Source of the DNA: Cercophora sp. LCS_1
Taxonomy: Eukaryota; Ascomycota; Sordariomycetes; Sordariales; Lasiosphaeriaceae
NCBI GenBank assembly: GCA_036250225.1
Contig: JAPZLL010000010.1
Span: 248,001 to 312,000, forward strand
Length of the DNA stretch: 64,000 bases
Reading direction: 5' to 3'
Positions 19,642 through 31,071 of the stretch are shown here, in pieces. Under the pieces are notes generated by a model. That model did not search any database and had not been told where the DNA came from. It saw nothing but the letters and a program-made list of their open reading frames with translations. Within the stretch, counting starts at the first letter, position 1. Each line of letters starts with the position of its first letter. A program made the translations under genes and the position numbers.

Positions 19642-21359
19642 AAGCAAAGTGCCTTTACGTCTGGCAGGGCAGAGGGCGATGGCGGCCAGGTTATGGTATC
19701 GAACCTCGGCAAACGGCACAACTTCAAGCAAATGCTTGAATGGTTCGTGGCAAAGAAGCGTGTAGTTGAGTTCAGATAGGCATCAATGAGGAAAGGCAAC
19801 ACCTTTTAATAATGTTCTATGTGTTCGAGTATCGTGTGACGGCATAGGGATTTTGGATTCACTCCATTTCAGTAGATGGGTACGCCTTTGAAGTTTTTAC
19901 GTATGCTGTTTATTTTGTCGATATTTCGACCCAGGTGCTCGCGCGAGAGGTCGTGGTGGGAGGGCAAGTTGGTGCCTCAGGTTGGGAAGGCGTGGCATGG
20001 TCGCGACAACATAAATAAATGAGCCGAAGTCACTTGTGCAGGCTTGGACTATGGTGCGGGGGTCGCAAGAATGCGCGTTTGGGCTCTGGATCTCGGGAAC
20101 TAAGCTGCGGCTATCCTTTCCGGACACCGGTATGGCCCTGTCCCATGACGCTTGGCCCAAGTTTCTGACCACACAGAGTCCGGCGGATGCCACTTCAAGT
20201 TGCATGTGCCGGTATCACAAATTCTAAGAGTCGTCAATAAAAAAGCCCAACGCCTTTTTAGTCTCGCCTTGCGCGTTCAAGTTTCGAGTTCAACAAGGGT
20301 TTTTTGCACCTTCTTATTAATAATATCTTGCCTCTCTTTCGTGCACGCCCTGTCAAGTGTCATACACCAGGCAGAGAGGATGATGGCTAGGGATGCAAGC
20401 TCTTTGGCGTAAAGATTAAACCAGATGAGATCGTAAACGAGCGTGTTTTCGTGGTTGCTAAAAGCAAACGTGAGTTGAGATGGAAGTGGGCAAGCGAGTG
20501 ACAGAAAAAGCCCGCACAAAAACTCGGATGATGTCACTAATCAACGGTCGACATATTTTCCAGCATGCACAACAGAGAGATATCTAGGACCAATGAATAT
20601 CTCAAAGCAACCGGAATCTGGTTTTATGCCTCATAATATCGAGTAGCCCCCTTCATTCCTGGGAAAAACAGCTCCATTTATTAGTGTGCGATTTATTTTG
20701 CCAGACTTCATGGGTCACCTGACTTGTTTGTGTCTGGTGGGAAGGGCGGCACGAAGTGATTGGTCAGCTGAGGGGAAGGAAGGGAAGTGGAGCTTTGAAA
20801 ATGGGTGCAACGGCGTTGTTGATTTAGATCGTGTCGGACCAAGACCCCCCCCTCGACAGGTCCGTGCACTTCTTCACTATATACATATCCCCGTTGTATG
20901 CCATAAACCCACCCATCAGCTTGCAGCGTATTTGATTTTGCAAAAGTGCAACACCGGACCAAAAATGCCGAGGATCGTGAGTCTTGGCAGGCTTTGTCTC
21001 TGGCGCCCCGGGTGCGGCTGAGACGAAAGCAACACTGCCATGGGTCCAGCGCGAAACTATCGACTCGCTAAGCCTAAAATGCATTTTCAACGGCCTGAGC
21101 GGAAATGCAGCGCTCGGTGCGGAATCCCGTGAGGCTCTGCGCGACGAATCGCACTTGGACGACTGCCATTGTGGGCACCCGTCAACGGCCAGCATCCCCG
21201 ACCCGTCCCCAGCTGACAGAGACAGGGGGCATCAGGCTGTGCAGGGTCTAATGGCAAACGATAGCGATCGTTTCTACAAATAACTCGCGTCTTCCTAGTC
21301 TCACGCAGCTGACGATTTCACCCTCCATCCTCCATCTCTTTTCCTCCCTCCCGTCCACC
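19642..21359. other. intergenic region
   Basis: Only short frames occur, none with a recognisable domain. It includes the promoter of the secreted protein gene downstream. Confidence 0.5.
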
Positions 21360-22058
21360 ATGCGCTACTCTCTTGCACAGGCTGCGGCCTTTCTCTGTCT
21401 TTTCCAGACAACGGTATGGCCTTTTCCGGTGACGTCTGCTACACAGCGTATCGGTCACTAACTCTTGATGTAGACAGCAGCATCCTGCACCGGAGACAAT
21501 GCGACCCCCATCGAGCAGTACCTCGGCTCCGACGGTACCGGAGGAGGAGGAGCCGGCGGTGTGAAGCCAGGTTTTTACACCGAAGTCTACAAGGTCCTAA
21601 GTTACGCCGTCAAACGGTCGGAGACACCCGATGCCAGACTCGCCAACGTCGCTTACATCCTGCAACGCGGCACTTCAGTGCAGTGCACCATCACCGAAAT
21701 GTGCTTGTCGATCCAGAAGGTTCCGTTTTGCTTGGACATCACTACGGGCGGCTTCCACGACGGCGACGGCACAACAGGCAATGCTCTGACGGGAGACTAC
21801 ACACTCGCCGATGGTCGAAAGGGCAACATGTACAACGGGCCTCATCCTCTTCCGTCGGGATCGAGCACCGAAGCCGCAGCCACCACAGCGGCAGCAGGTG
21901 CCGGAGCGACAAACACGCCGGGTGCAGGTGCAGCAGCGGGTACGTCGCCAACAGGCACAGGAAACCCTGCTGTGGCGACCAATGGTGCCAGTGGAAGTGA
22001 CAAGATTGGAACCTTCGCGGTCGGAGGTGCTTTGGCTCTCGCAGGTATCATGCTGTGA
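21360..22058 (+). CDS. secreted, probably GPI-anchored, surface protein
   Basis: Two exons (21360-21413 and 21474-22058) give 212 residues; the 60-nt intron has GTATGG and GTAG ends. The N-terminus (MRYSLAQAAAFLCLF) is a signal peptide. The mature part has a few cysteines (SVQCTITEMCLS, PFCLD) in a short globular region, then an Ala/Gly/Thr-rich low-complexity segment. It ends in a hydrophobic GPI-type signal (FAVGGALALAGIML). The arrangement of globular head, Ser/Thr/Ala stalk and GPI signal is typical of fungal cell-wall proteins. The function is unknown, and the cysteine count is too low for a CFEM domain. Confidence 0.8.
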
Positions 22059-22508
22059 TGTATCTATGTCATTGTAAATTCACCACAAGTCTTGTCCATG
22101 CTGCATCGTGGCGCAAGGGAAAGGTCTCAGTTGGACCGCCCCGGTCGACTTTCCCAGTGGTTGGATGCCGTGTCTCAGTCTTGCCCAGCCCCAGAATGGA
22201 TCTCCAGGGGTAGTGCCTCACAATAACACGGCACGCCCGCAACATTCCTTCCACGGTTCTTCTCCTGTTTTGTTGAGACACCCTCCATTCCAACGTCACA
22301 GAACACGCGGTTTGGGTGGTAACTCGGGGGCAGCGCGAGGCGCGTTGAGTGGTGATCCATGTCTGCTCCAGCCTCAACCTGACGGGATTTATCCCTTCGA
22401 TGGGTGGTCCGCGTCCTTGGGCGGTATTTATCGAGGCTTTGGGCGTGCGTCTCCTTGCTTTTCGACATCGACATCGTTTCTCTTCACTGCTGGATTCAGT
22501 GCATCAAG
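22059..22508. other. intergenic region
   Basis: No gene seen; upstream region of the aspartic protease. Confidence 0.5.
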
Positions 22509-24335
22509 ATGAAGTTTTCCGTTTCCCTTCTCCTCCCAGCACTTCTGGCCGCTACCCCTGCCGCTGGCCGGCCCAGGGGACCAAACTCGAGAGAGGTGCC
22601 TGTTCGTAGTAATGGCGAGCTGGACAATCTGGTGAGCAAAAGTCACATAATCGCTTGGCATGCCCTTGACTGACTATCTCTAGCTAGCTACCTCGTTCTC
22701 GGCTCCTCCACGCTCGACAGTCACACCCAAGGCGACTTCAGTCACCATCCCTAGTCTAACTCGCCATGCACACGCCAGCCCAAAGACGCTAAAGAACCAA
22801 CGATCAAGATCGAGACGAGTACCTCGTCGGTCTGGCCGACCTTCGCACCTGAAGTCATTCAGACCACCCCCATTTACACCAGGATTTCCATGGGGGAGGA
22901 ACTTGACCGACGGAGGGTTACCACACCGACCTCCCTTCTTTGGTCAGGGTACAGGAAATGGAACCTTCCCAGGAAACAAGCCCTTTCCATTCGGACCAGA
23001 ACGACCATGGAACTCGACTCGTGACAGGCCTTGGCCATTCCCAGGCCCGGGCTACCCAGGTCCAGACAGCTCGGTCGAGACAAAATTGGGGGAGCTCGAC
23101 ACCCGTCAAGGCTTCAGCATCACCCAAATCCGCAACCCCGCCTATCTCGACGCCGAAGACATCCCTCTCAACGGCCTCCAAGCAATGATGCAAGCCTACG
23201 CTAAATTCGGCACCTCCTACCCACCCGAAATCACCACAGCCGTGCGCATCAACCCATCCTTCCACCACAACCCCTCCAAGCGTTTGTCCTCCCTTCCTTT
23301 CCCACCCAGTGACACACTAACAAAATGCCAGGCGGCAACCAAACCGGCTCAGTCCCCGCCTACCCCGAACGCAACGACTTCGAATACCTCTCCCCGGTGC
23401 AAATCGGCACCCCACCACAAACCCTCAACCTCGCAATCGACACCGGCTCCGCCGACCTCTGGGTCATGTCCTCCGAAACCCCTAAATACCAACTCCTCTC
23501 CCAAAAGCTCTACACGCCCACCTCGTCCGCCACCAGTGTCCTCATCCGCAACCACTCCTGGTCCATCACCTACGGCGACCGCTCCTCTGCTGGCGGCGCA
23601 GTCTATCGCGACCGCGTAACACTGGGTAATATCACATACCCCTACCAAACTGTCGAATCGGCGCAGCGTGTATCACCGGCCTTTACCTCTGACCCGAACT
23701 GTTCCGGGATCCTAGGGCTAGGGATGTCAGCGGGGAATGCAGTTCGTCCAAACCAAGCTCTGACATTCATGGATAATATCCGCTCGCAACTCAAGGAACA
23801 GGTGTTTACTGCTGATTTGAGGCGGCAACAGCCTGGGAGATATAATTTTGGGTATGTCGATGAGAAGGCGTACAAGGGCGAGATTGGGTATGCGGGTGTC
23901 ACGCCTGGGAGTATGTGGTGGCAGTTTCAGGCCGGTGGCTACCAGGTTGGAACGGGCCAAAAGGTGGGGCATAATTGGAGTGCGATTGCGGATACGGGGA
24001 CGTCGTTGTTGCTGGTGCCGAAGCAGGTTGTTAGGAGCTATTATGCGCAGGTTGCGGGGAGTATGTATGATGACGAATGGGCGGCAATGGTGTTTCCTTG
24101 TGGGAGTCTGTTGCCGGATTGGAGCTTCTTTTTGGGTGGTGAATACAGAGGGACGGTGCCGGGACGGTACATGGTTTATTCCCGAGTCAATGGAACGCAT
24201 TGTTATGGAGGGATGCAGAGTTCGGAGGGGATTGGGTTTAGTGTTTTTGGGGATGTGGTGTTGAAAGCGCAGTTTGTGGTGTTTGATGCTGCGAGGAAGA
24301 GGGTGGGCTTTGCGAATAAGGTTTTGACTTCGTAA
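22509..24335 (+). CDS. secreted pepsin-like aspartic protease
   Basis: Three exons (22509-22631, 22684-23281, 23332-24335) encode 574 residues. A signal peptide (MKFSVSLLLPALLAATPAAG) is followed by a basic segment and then an unusual Pro/Gly/Phe-rich stretch of about 80 residues (repeated PFPG, RPW and FFGQG). Next comes a propeptide of the A1 family (GFSITQIRNP). The catalytic domain has DTGSADLW with Asp277 and DTGTSLLL with Asp461, the flap-type WSITYGD segment and the GILGLG motif. Family A1 enzymes digest proteins extracellularly at acid pH. The Pro-rich insert before the propeptide makes the protein longer than the usual 400-430 residues. Confidence 0.93.
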
Positions 24336-25079
24336 GGGGCGTTGCTGGGGAGGCAAAAGGGGTTTGTTTACATGGTAAATTAGATCCCTTTGGAGTGTAG
24401 GGCTGTGCGATCTGGGTCAGCTTGGAGTTGCGATATCACTCTAGCATCTGTCATTCATGTCATCGGTGTTCAAGAAAGAGTGAGTTGTGCTGTTGCCGAA
24501 TCCCCCCCCCCTGCCAGGTTGCCGTGTTCCGAACCCCGCTGCTTGGCTGCAAACATGTACGAATGTCCCAAAACGTTTCTGTCTCTGCATTTGCAGCAAT
24601 TGACCCTCGGCGATGATCTGGCTGTACGGGTATAGTCGGGCTGTTGTCGCGGATCTTTTTGAGGCTCCCGACAAGAATTCAGTCCCCTCCCTCGGTTATG
24701 TCGCTCATAGCTGCCACACCTTTCAATATCCTCAGTCATTGCATCGCTCATCTGACATACACCAGCCAAGACCGTGGGACCTGCGTCGGGCAATCTCGAC
24801 GGTGACGGCTAAATCTGACCCGTGCCAGCGGGGTGTCGCGTCCACGTCCGGCCGGGCCTGGAAGAAGTACAGCTTTCACCTACAACTACCGTACACTTAT
24901 AAGCCCGTGAATATAGGCCGAACCGGGGCGGGCCGGCACAATTGGTGCCTTACGCAGCGGCCCCTCACTTGGTCGCGTCCCTCGCGATACAAAAGTTATT
25001 CCACCGCGGTCATGGAGTCGCGTCTCACCAGTGAGTTGAGAATACAGCTGCATTCCAACCAAAAGGTTGTTTCGCCAAC
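24336..25079. other. intergenic region
   Basis: No gene seen; promoter of the secreted protein at 25080. Confidence 0.5.
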
Positions 25080-25895
25080 ATGCTGTCCATCATTCTCCTC
25101 GCAGGCCTAGGCCTAGCGTCCCACGCCACGGCCGCCTGCTCGCGCACCCTGCTCAAAGACATTGTAACCTCGTACATCACGGCCCAAACCACCGGCAACT
25201 TGTCTTCTCTGCCCCTCGGAACCACGGTCACCTACATCGAAAACGACATCCTGACCGATCTCACCAAGGGCGTCCTGGCAAAGGGCACGTCCATCGACTT
25301 CCACCGTAGCGTCTACGACGAAGTTGACTGCGCGACCTACACCGAGCTCAACACGGCGACATCCAGCCACCCCTACGTCATCCACACCCGCATCGGGCTC
25401 GGCGCGGATAACAAGATTGCCATCATCGACTCTGTTGTCTCGGACGACGGCGACTGGATCTTTGACGCCAAGCTCCACCTCAACTTCACCAAGGCCGAGA
25501 AGTGGGATCCCATTCCCAAGGAGAAGTGGGATGCGCGCGATGTGATCAAGGCTGCTGGCGATGCGTACCTCAACCAGTGGGGAAGTGTGAACTTGACAGT
25601 TCCGCTGGGGACGCCGTGTACTAGGCTTGAGGGTGGGCTGTACACGGGCTCACGGGATCCGGCTGCGAATACGTGTCGGATGCCTGCGTTTCCGCAGCCG
25701 CTCAAGGTGGCGAAGAGACGGTACGTGATCGACCAGGAGTTGGGCACTGTCGGGATTTTGAATGATTTCCCTTGGCTTGAGGCTACGTTGACGAATGGGA
25801 GCACGCCAAGCAGCAACATGTTCAGGGTTGAGGGCGGGTTGATTCGGTACATTCATGAGGTGACGGTTTGTGCTACCAGGCAGTGTGGGAGATAG
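25080..25895 (+). CDS. secreted protein of unknown function
   Basis: A single exon of 271 residues with a clear signal peptide (MLSIILLAGLGLASHATA). The start CSRTLLKDIVTSYITAQTTGN, the region around YTELNTATSSHPYVIHTRIG and the motif DDGDWIFDA resemble a family of fungal secreted proteins with a SnoaL/NTF2-like fold and a conserved unknown extension. The family assignment is from memory of the pattern. There are several N-glycosylation sites and about six cysteines. It may bind a small molecule, but no catalytic residue can be named. A short relic of its 3' end lies at 29099-29138. Confidence 0.75.
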   Translation: MLSIILLAGLGLASHATAACSRTLLKDIVTSYITAQTTGNLSSLPLGTTVTYIENDILTDLTKGVLAKGTSIDFHRSVYDEVDCATYTELNTATSSHPYVIHTRIGLGADNKIAIIDSVVSDDGDWIFDAKLHLNFTKAEKWDPIPKEKWDARDVIKAAGDAYLNQWGSVNLTVPLGTPCTRLEGGLYTGSRDPAANTCRMPAFPQPLKVAKRRYVIDQELGTVGILNDFPWLEATLTNGSTPSSNMFRVEGGLIRYIHEVTVCATRQCGR

Positions 25896-25977
25896 GTTGC
25901 ACGAGCAGTTGTTATTAGAAGAATAAAACCAGAGAGTATGTGTGATCTAGTCATGACAACTCAGTGAATGTGAGGCT

Positions 25978-27780
25978 TCACACCCTCTGAAACGTCCTCC
26001 CCAATCCGGGATTCTCCACCGCGCTCGCCTTCCCTCCCTTATCGACCTCAAACACGTACAAATCCCCAGGATAATTCCCCCACCGCTGACGATCACTCTC
26101 AGCCCAAGACCCACAGTCCACCGCCGGCTTCTCTCCCACCAACCCAGGCCACCCTCTGAACGCAACCCTCTTCTTTCCAGCTTTCCCTCCATCAACCTTG
26201 TCGCTCTTGTCATCAACAAGCCCCATGGGATAAAGCCACAGCCCAAACTTGCCCTTCTTCGAACCAAGTCCAGCGCTATTAACAACATACTGCAGCACGT
26301 CCGTCCCGTTGCTGATCAGCTTGTCGACAAACAGCGCCGGCTCCCCGGGTGACAAGCCCACCACGATGGACGAGTTATCCGAGGATTCATACGTCCCTTG
26401 GTACGTCGCCTGTGCCTGGTTGCGTGCTTCGTCTTCGGCAGCCCGAAGCCAGACATCCAAGAAGGCTTGGCGGATGGTGTTGAAATCGGCTTGGGTCTCG
26501 TCACCGGCGGTGAGGATCGAGACACCCATGTCGTGGTCGGGCGAGAGGGCGATGAGGGTGGTGTAGACGCCGCCGCCGCCTTGTTTGGAGTAGATGTCTA
26601 CGTTGCGCGTCACATTGGACGTGTCAAGCGTGGCGGGCAAGGCGTGCCGGAGGATTTCCCAGGGCCGGCCCATGGAGAAGCGGATGGAACCGCTGTGGAT
26701 GGCGGGTGCGATCCATCGTCGGGTGACAAGGGGTGGGAGGAGCGTGGAGCGAAGGATGGATCGGCCGAGGGCGGAGAGGTCGGATGCTGATGCTGAGTAG
26801 CCTCCTCCTCTGGAAATCACAGGATCAGTACCTTTCCTGTCCTGGTGGGGGAGGGGGTGGCACTTACGGTGATAGATCACCCAGATCAAGTTCCCAAGCG
26901 GCCTCGGGGTAGTTGACAATGTCGGTTTCGTTGCGTGGGATGGGCACATAGGTCCTTGTCAGGTTGAGAGGTTTGATGAGTTCGTTGACAATGATGTCTG
27001 GGAATGATTCGCCCGCGATACTCTCGGCTGCGTATGCAAGAAGTTGGAAGGCCATGGTAGAATAGTTTGGCGTCCTGTAGCTCTTGGCCCAGGGGTAGGT
27101 CTTCATGATGATTTGTAGGGCCTCTGAACTCTTGTTAGTAGAGCTGTTATCAGGGTACCTGGTAGGTATTTGGCCAACTTGCCTGCTCTATTGCAAGTGG
27201 GCAGGCCAAAAGAACCGCACTTGATAATATCCGAGTCGTTGAGCCTTCGGAACCCCGGAATCTGGGCCTGGACAGTGGATGCATCTCTGAGAGAGTAGTC
27301 TCTCGTAATGCCGCTAGACTGGCCAGCCAAAGACCCCAGCGTGACCTCGGCCCAGTTCACATCCCGGATAGGGTCGCGCACAGGGGCAGCGGCCAGCTCA
27401 GGAATGTACTTTGTAATCGGCTCATTCCAGTAGTTGTCCCCGAGCTTGGCGAGAAAGGCGTAGACGGTGATGGCCTTGGAGATGCTGAACAGGCGCCAGA
27501 TGGTGTCGGGACCCACAACAGCTGCATTGACTTGGCCCGTTGCTGTGTGGTATGTCTCGTAGACGAGGTCGTCACTGTGGGCAGTATACACCTGGACTGC
27601 AAATGATGTCGAGCTTCGATTGATCGATTTGAGGGCCTCCTCAAACTTGACCTTTGCTGCTGCGAGCTGGGGAGCAGCGATGCTCGTCACAGCTGGATAG
27701 GCGGGACCTAGGATTGGGCAGTTCTGGGCTGCGCCTAGTTGTGATGCCACCGCAATCCAGACCAAGGAGAAGGGTTTCAT
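25978..27780 (-). CDS. secreted class-C beta-lactamase-like serine hydrolase
   Basis: Three exons (27780-27183, 27123-26868, 26809-25978) give 561 residues. A signal peptide (MKPFSLVWIAVASQLGAAQ) leads the protein. The serine hydrolase motif SxxK is S99-I-S-K102 and the second motif is Tyr220 in TPNYSTMAF (commonly YxN). A SGIT...LPTC segment and the C-terminal beta-rich domain match fungal penicillin-binding/beta-lactamase-related esterases. The first intron is best read as GC-AG (GCAAGT donor at 27182); it gives the family-like junction LPTCNRAEAL. A GT-AG alternative would be only 35 nt. The natural substrate is unknown. Confidence 0.88.
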
Positions 27781-29633
27781 GATGCCTGCCGCTTCGAGCA
27801 CAATTTGAAGGCACTGAACTTCTTGACCATAACGAGTAGGCGAGATACTTGTGAGAGTACTTGTAGTTTCCGCATCTCCTACGCGGCGTCTGTTTGTTAT
27901 GATGGTTCCTGTCGTTCCCCGCAACCAGATTCATATTTTCATGGTGCCGAAGCCCTACAATGGAACATCGGCCCGTGTGCGGGGAAAAGAAGGGCCGGAT
28001 TATGCTCGCACATCGTGGAGTCCGAGCAGATACTACGGCCAAGCCCGAACCGCTACACCATCGTAGGATCGACTCCACTAACGATTACAGCGAACTAGCC
28101 TAGGCGATGACGTCGCACGTATGTATGACGGCTCGGCTCGGCCAGATCCTGGGTAGGCTGATACTCTCCTTCTTATCCTCTCAGGTTCGTTTTCCCAACT
28201 AGGCACCGCCTCCCGTAGACAAGGGTTTTAGCGCTCCAAAAGGACGGTAGTTGCACACGGCACCGTAGGGAATCCAGCCAAATGCCTAAACCCCGGATTT
28301 AGCGGTTCGGGGATCGTCATGTCCGTCAAACATGATTGGCGTAGTAACTCGGGACGGGTATATCGCGTATTCACCTCGTATCCCGTTCTGTACTGCTGTG
28401 CCGCTTTGTTGCATTCTGTTGCAAAGTTCCAAGGGCCCTTTACCACAATGCGCTGAATAATCTGGGAGATGGAATACAACGCTGTCGGTCTGCCTTTCGG
28501 ATATTGATTTCCTAGAGTCACGGGAGAGTGCGGGCTCCGAGTCAAGCCCGATGGTCCGAAACCAGCAATGACGCCGTCCAGGGGTAAATCCGGATATAGG
28601 ATCCATCTTGAGAGTTTCTCAATCATCTCTTGAATGCGAACCTTCTCAGGTTTGTCGAGACTATTCCGCAACTGACGGTCAACCTTTCCGGGGTCTCATT
28701 CGGGTGGCTGGTACCGCGGGTGCTCAGATAGATGAAGACTTAAAACGACGCAAATCTCTGTCGAGCTGGCAATCATCTATGAGAAAGCAAGTGGCCTTTC
28801 ACTTCCACGCATCTAGTCAATCTGAAAGCGTATTTACGTGTGAAGGTTGGCATCTCCCACCAATCCAAACACATCTTTGTCTTCCTTGTTCAATATGTGA
28901 ACACTCTACGCTTAGCCCCAGCGGATAACACGGTAAACTCGCCACGCCGTAGTTATGTCACTCGGGCAGAACCAAACGCAAGTTCGAATTTTTGCTCCCG
29001 CAGGCCATGAGCCAGCTATGCATCTGAGCTCTGCTACTCAGAAATACCTCCCTGTAAGTATGAAAGGAATATTGATCCGTTTAGTTCGTACTCTTAAAGT
29101 TACGGTTTGTGTCATCAGGGCAGTGTGAGAGACAGGTCAGACGAATGAAATCGGCTTGAAGTTTCTGTTGATTGCAGGTCGGTGAATGCCAACGGTGAGT
29201 GAAACCCGTTCCGATCATCTCCCCTGTACGTGGTCTGTTCACGGCCTAGACTCATGCGCGGCCCTTCAAGAGTCAAAACGTCCAGATGTGGTGACGCTAC
29301 GTCCAATTATCTGCAAGTCGAGCTAGGCGGTCAAAAACCTCCTGATGAAGCTGTCGGCAAAGATGAGTGGCTGCATCCAACGGCATTTGCCAGCGTATCA
29401 CGGGCTGCCATTTGGTGAAGCTGGTACCGCCCAGGGGAACCGGGCGTTGCACCCAGGTGATATTCACCACTATGCAGCATTGGGGGTTGCGCGTTGCGAT
29501 GCAGATGCAAGCCACAACCCCCCGCTTCCTGTCATCTCTTGGCAGAGCCCCGAGCGGTCAAGAGGAAGCTTGCCCCTGAATTGTTCCTGGAGATCGAGAA
29601 CCCATACAATAGTTCCTCAGCGCGAAAAAGAAG
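27781..29633. other. long gene-poor stretch with a gene relic
   Basis: No convincing gene. A 147-codon minus-strand frame (28228-28671) has no recognisable features. A relic of the secreted-protein gene lies at 29099-29138. The 3' part is the promoter of the methyltransferase. Confidence 0.45.
29099..29138 (+). repeat. relic of the 3' end of the gene at 25080-25895
   Basis: About 40 nt resemble the last codons and 3' flank of the secreted-protein gene. Shared strings are ACGGTTTGTG, GGCAGTGTG, GAGA and AGGT, in the same order and spacing with one inserted base. Only the end of the gene is recognisable, on the same strand. Confidence 0.5.
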
Positions 29634-30883
29634 ATGGCTGAACCCATTGAGATTGGCGTTCTCGTCCCGGACGACAATGACACCGCGTCGGCCATTGTTA
29701 GCGTTGTGAGATTAGCCTTCCCCCTGAGATAAAAAAAAACGAAGCTGATTCAGGACTTAGAGAGACGAAAGCGACAACACCTCTCTCAAGTCCAGCATTC
29801 TTCGATACCGCCAGGAGAACGGGCGTACCTATCACGCATACAAGGATGGAACCTACTTTCTCCCAAACGACGAGGTGCATCTCAGTGTAACAAGTTATTC
29901 GAGGCCTAGGACTGATGGCAATCAGGGCGAGACCGAACGCCTCGACTTTCAACACCACATTTTCCTCTTAAGCTTCGATGACAAGCTGCACCTCGCCCCG
30001 CTGCCTGAGAAACTCAATAGGGTTCTCGACATCGGCTGTGGCACTGGTGTTTGGTCAATTGACTTTGGTACGACCGTAATGACTCACTCTGCCGGCCAAG
30101 CGTGACTAACACCTCTGCAGCCGACGAACATCCCGAAGCACACGTTTGTGACACACGATTATCCCCCAATAATGCGGACTAACTAGAAATCTTTAGGTCA
30201 CCGGGGTAGATCTCAGTCCCATCCAACCAAGCTTGTGAGTTTCCCAACATCAGCCGTCCACATGTCTGACGCCACCCAGCGCCCCGCCAAACGTCACCTT
30301 CTTCGTCGACGACGTCGAAGATGACTGGACCTACACGGAAAAATTCGACTACATCTTCTCCCACTTCATGACCGGGTCCGTAGCCAATTGGCCCAAGCTG
30401 TTCAGGCAGTGCTTCGACAATCTCAATCCCGGCGGAGTCATCGAGGTGCAGGACATTGTGTGGACCCTTGAGAGCGACGATGACTCACTTGATCCGGAGT
30501 CAGACCTGGTCAAGTGGGTGACCATCCTCCGGGAAGGAATGGGCAAGTTTGGTCGGTCGGTCGAGTCGGCGCTCCAGTATCGGGAGCAGCTCGAGGCAGC
30601 TGGGTTCATTGATATTGTCGAGGTCAAGCACAAGTGGCCCATCAACAAATGGCCCAAGGATCCTAAGTACAAGGAAATTGGCATGTGGAGCTACGAGAAC
30701 TTTGTATCGGGCATGCAGGGTTTCAGTCTGGCGATTTTGACAAGACCAAAGGACCAGGGCGGGCTGGGATAGAGTGTGGAGGAGATGGAGGTGTTTTTGG
30801 CCAATGTGAGGAAGGAGTTGAGGGATCCAAAGTTCCATGGGTATTATCCAATTCCTGTTTTCTATGCCAAGAAGCCAGAGTGA
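29634..30883 (+). pseudogene. LaeA-like SAM methyltransferase with premature stop
   Basis: Six exons (29634-29705, 29761-29874, 29926-30067, 30121-30143, 30197-30234, 30280-30883) keep phase. The product has the family order: YRQENGRTYHAY, LPNDE, RLDFQHH, the SAM-binding loop LDIGCGTGVWSIDF, DEHPEAHVTGVDLSPIQPS, PPNVTFFVDD, and the LNPGGVIEVQD motif. Codon 294 is TAG (30770-30772) where relatives have Trp in a GW-SVEE context; the frame continues for 36 codons with family-like sequence (RKELRDPKFHGYYPI) to the true stop at 30881. The transcript would yield a protein of 293 instead of 330 residues. Relatives methylate small molecules or regulate secondary metabolism. Confidence 0.85.
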
Positions 30884-31071
30884 GCATTGTTCGATAGATC
30901 GAAATACATACAATGTGGAGCTTGGTCTTGACACTGCTTTTTGTTCGATGAATGACTATAATATCACTTCGACTTTTTCATGGTGATGTCTCACTAGGAT
31001 CACCGTGCGTCGCACACGGCCTCTCCTTGCTCTTACTGTACTTGCAATAGGCAATACACACATAGATGGTG

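Noticed and set aside
27124..27158. GT-AG intron of 35 nt in the beta-lactamase-like gene
   Set aside because: It keeps phase but leaves eight residues not seen at this place in relatives; the GC-AG donor at 27182 fits the family better.
28228..28671. 147-codon minus-strand ORF
   Set aside because: No domain, signal, compositional or splice support, and no better start context than chance; left as intergenic.
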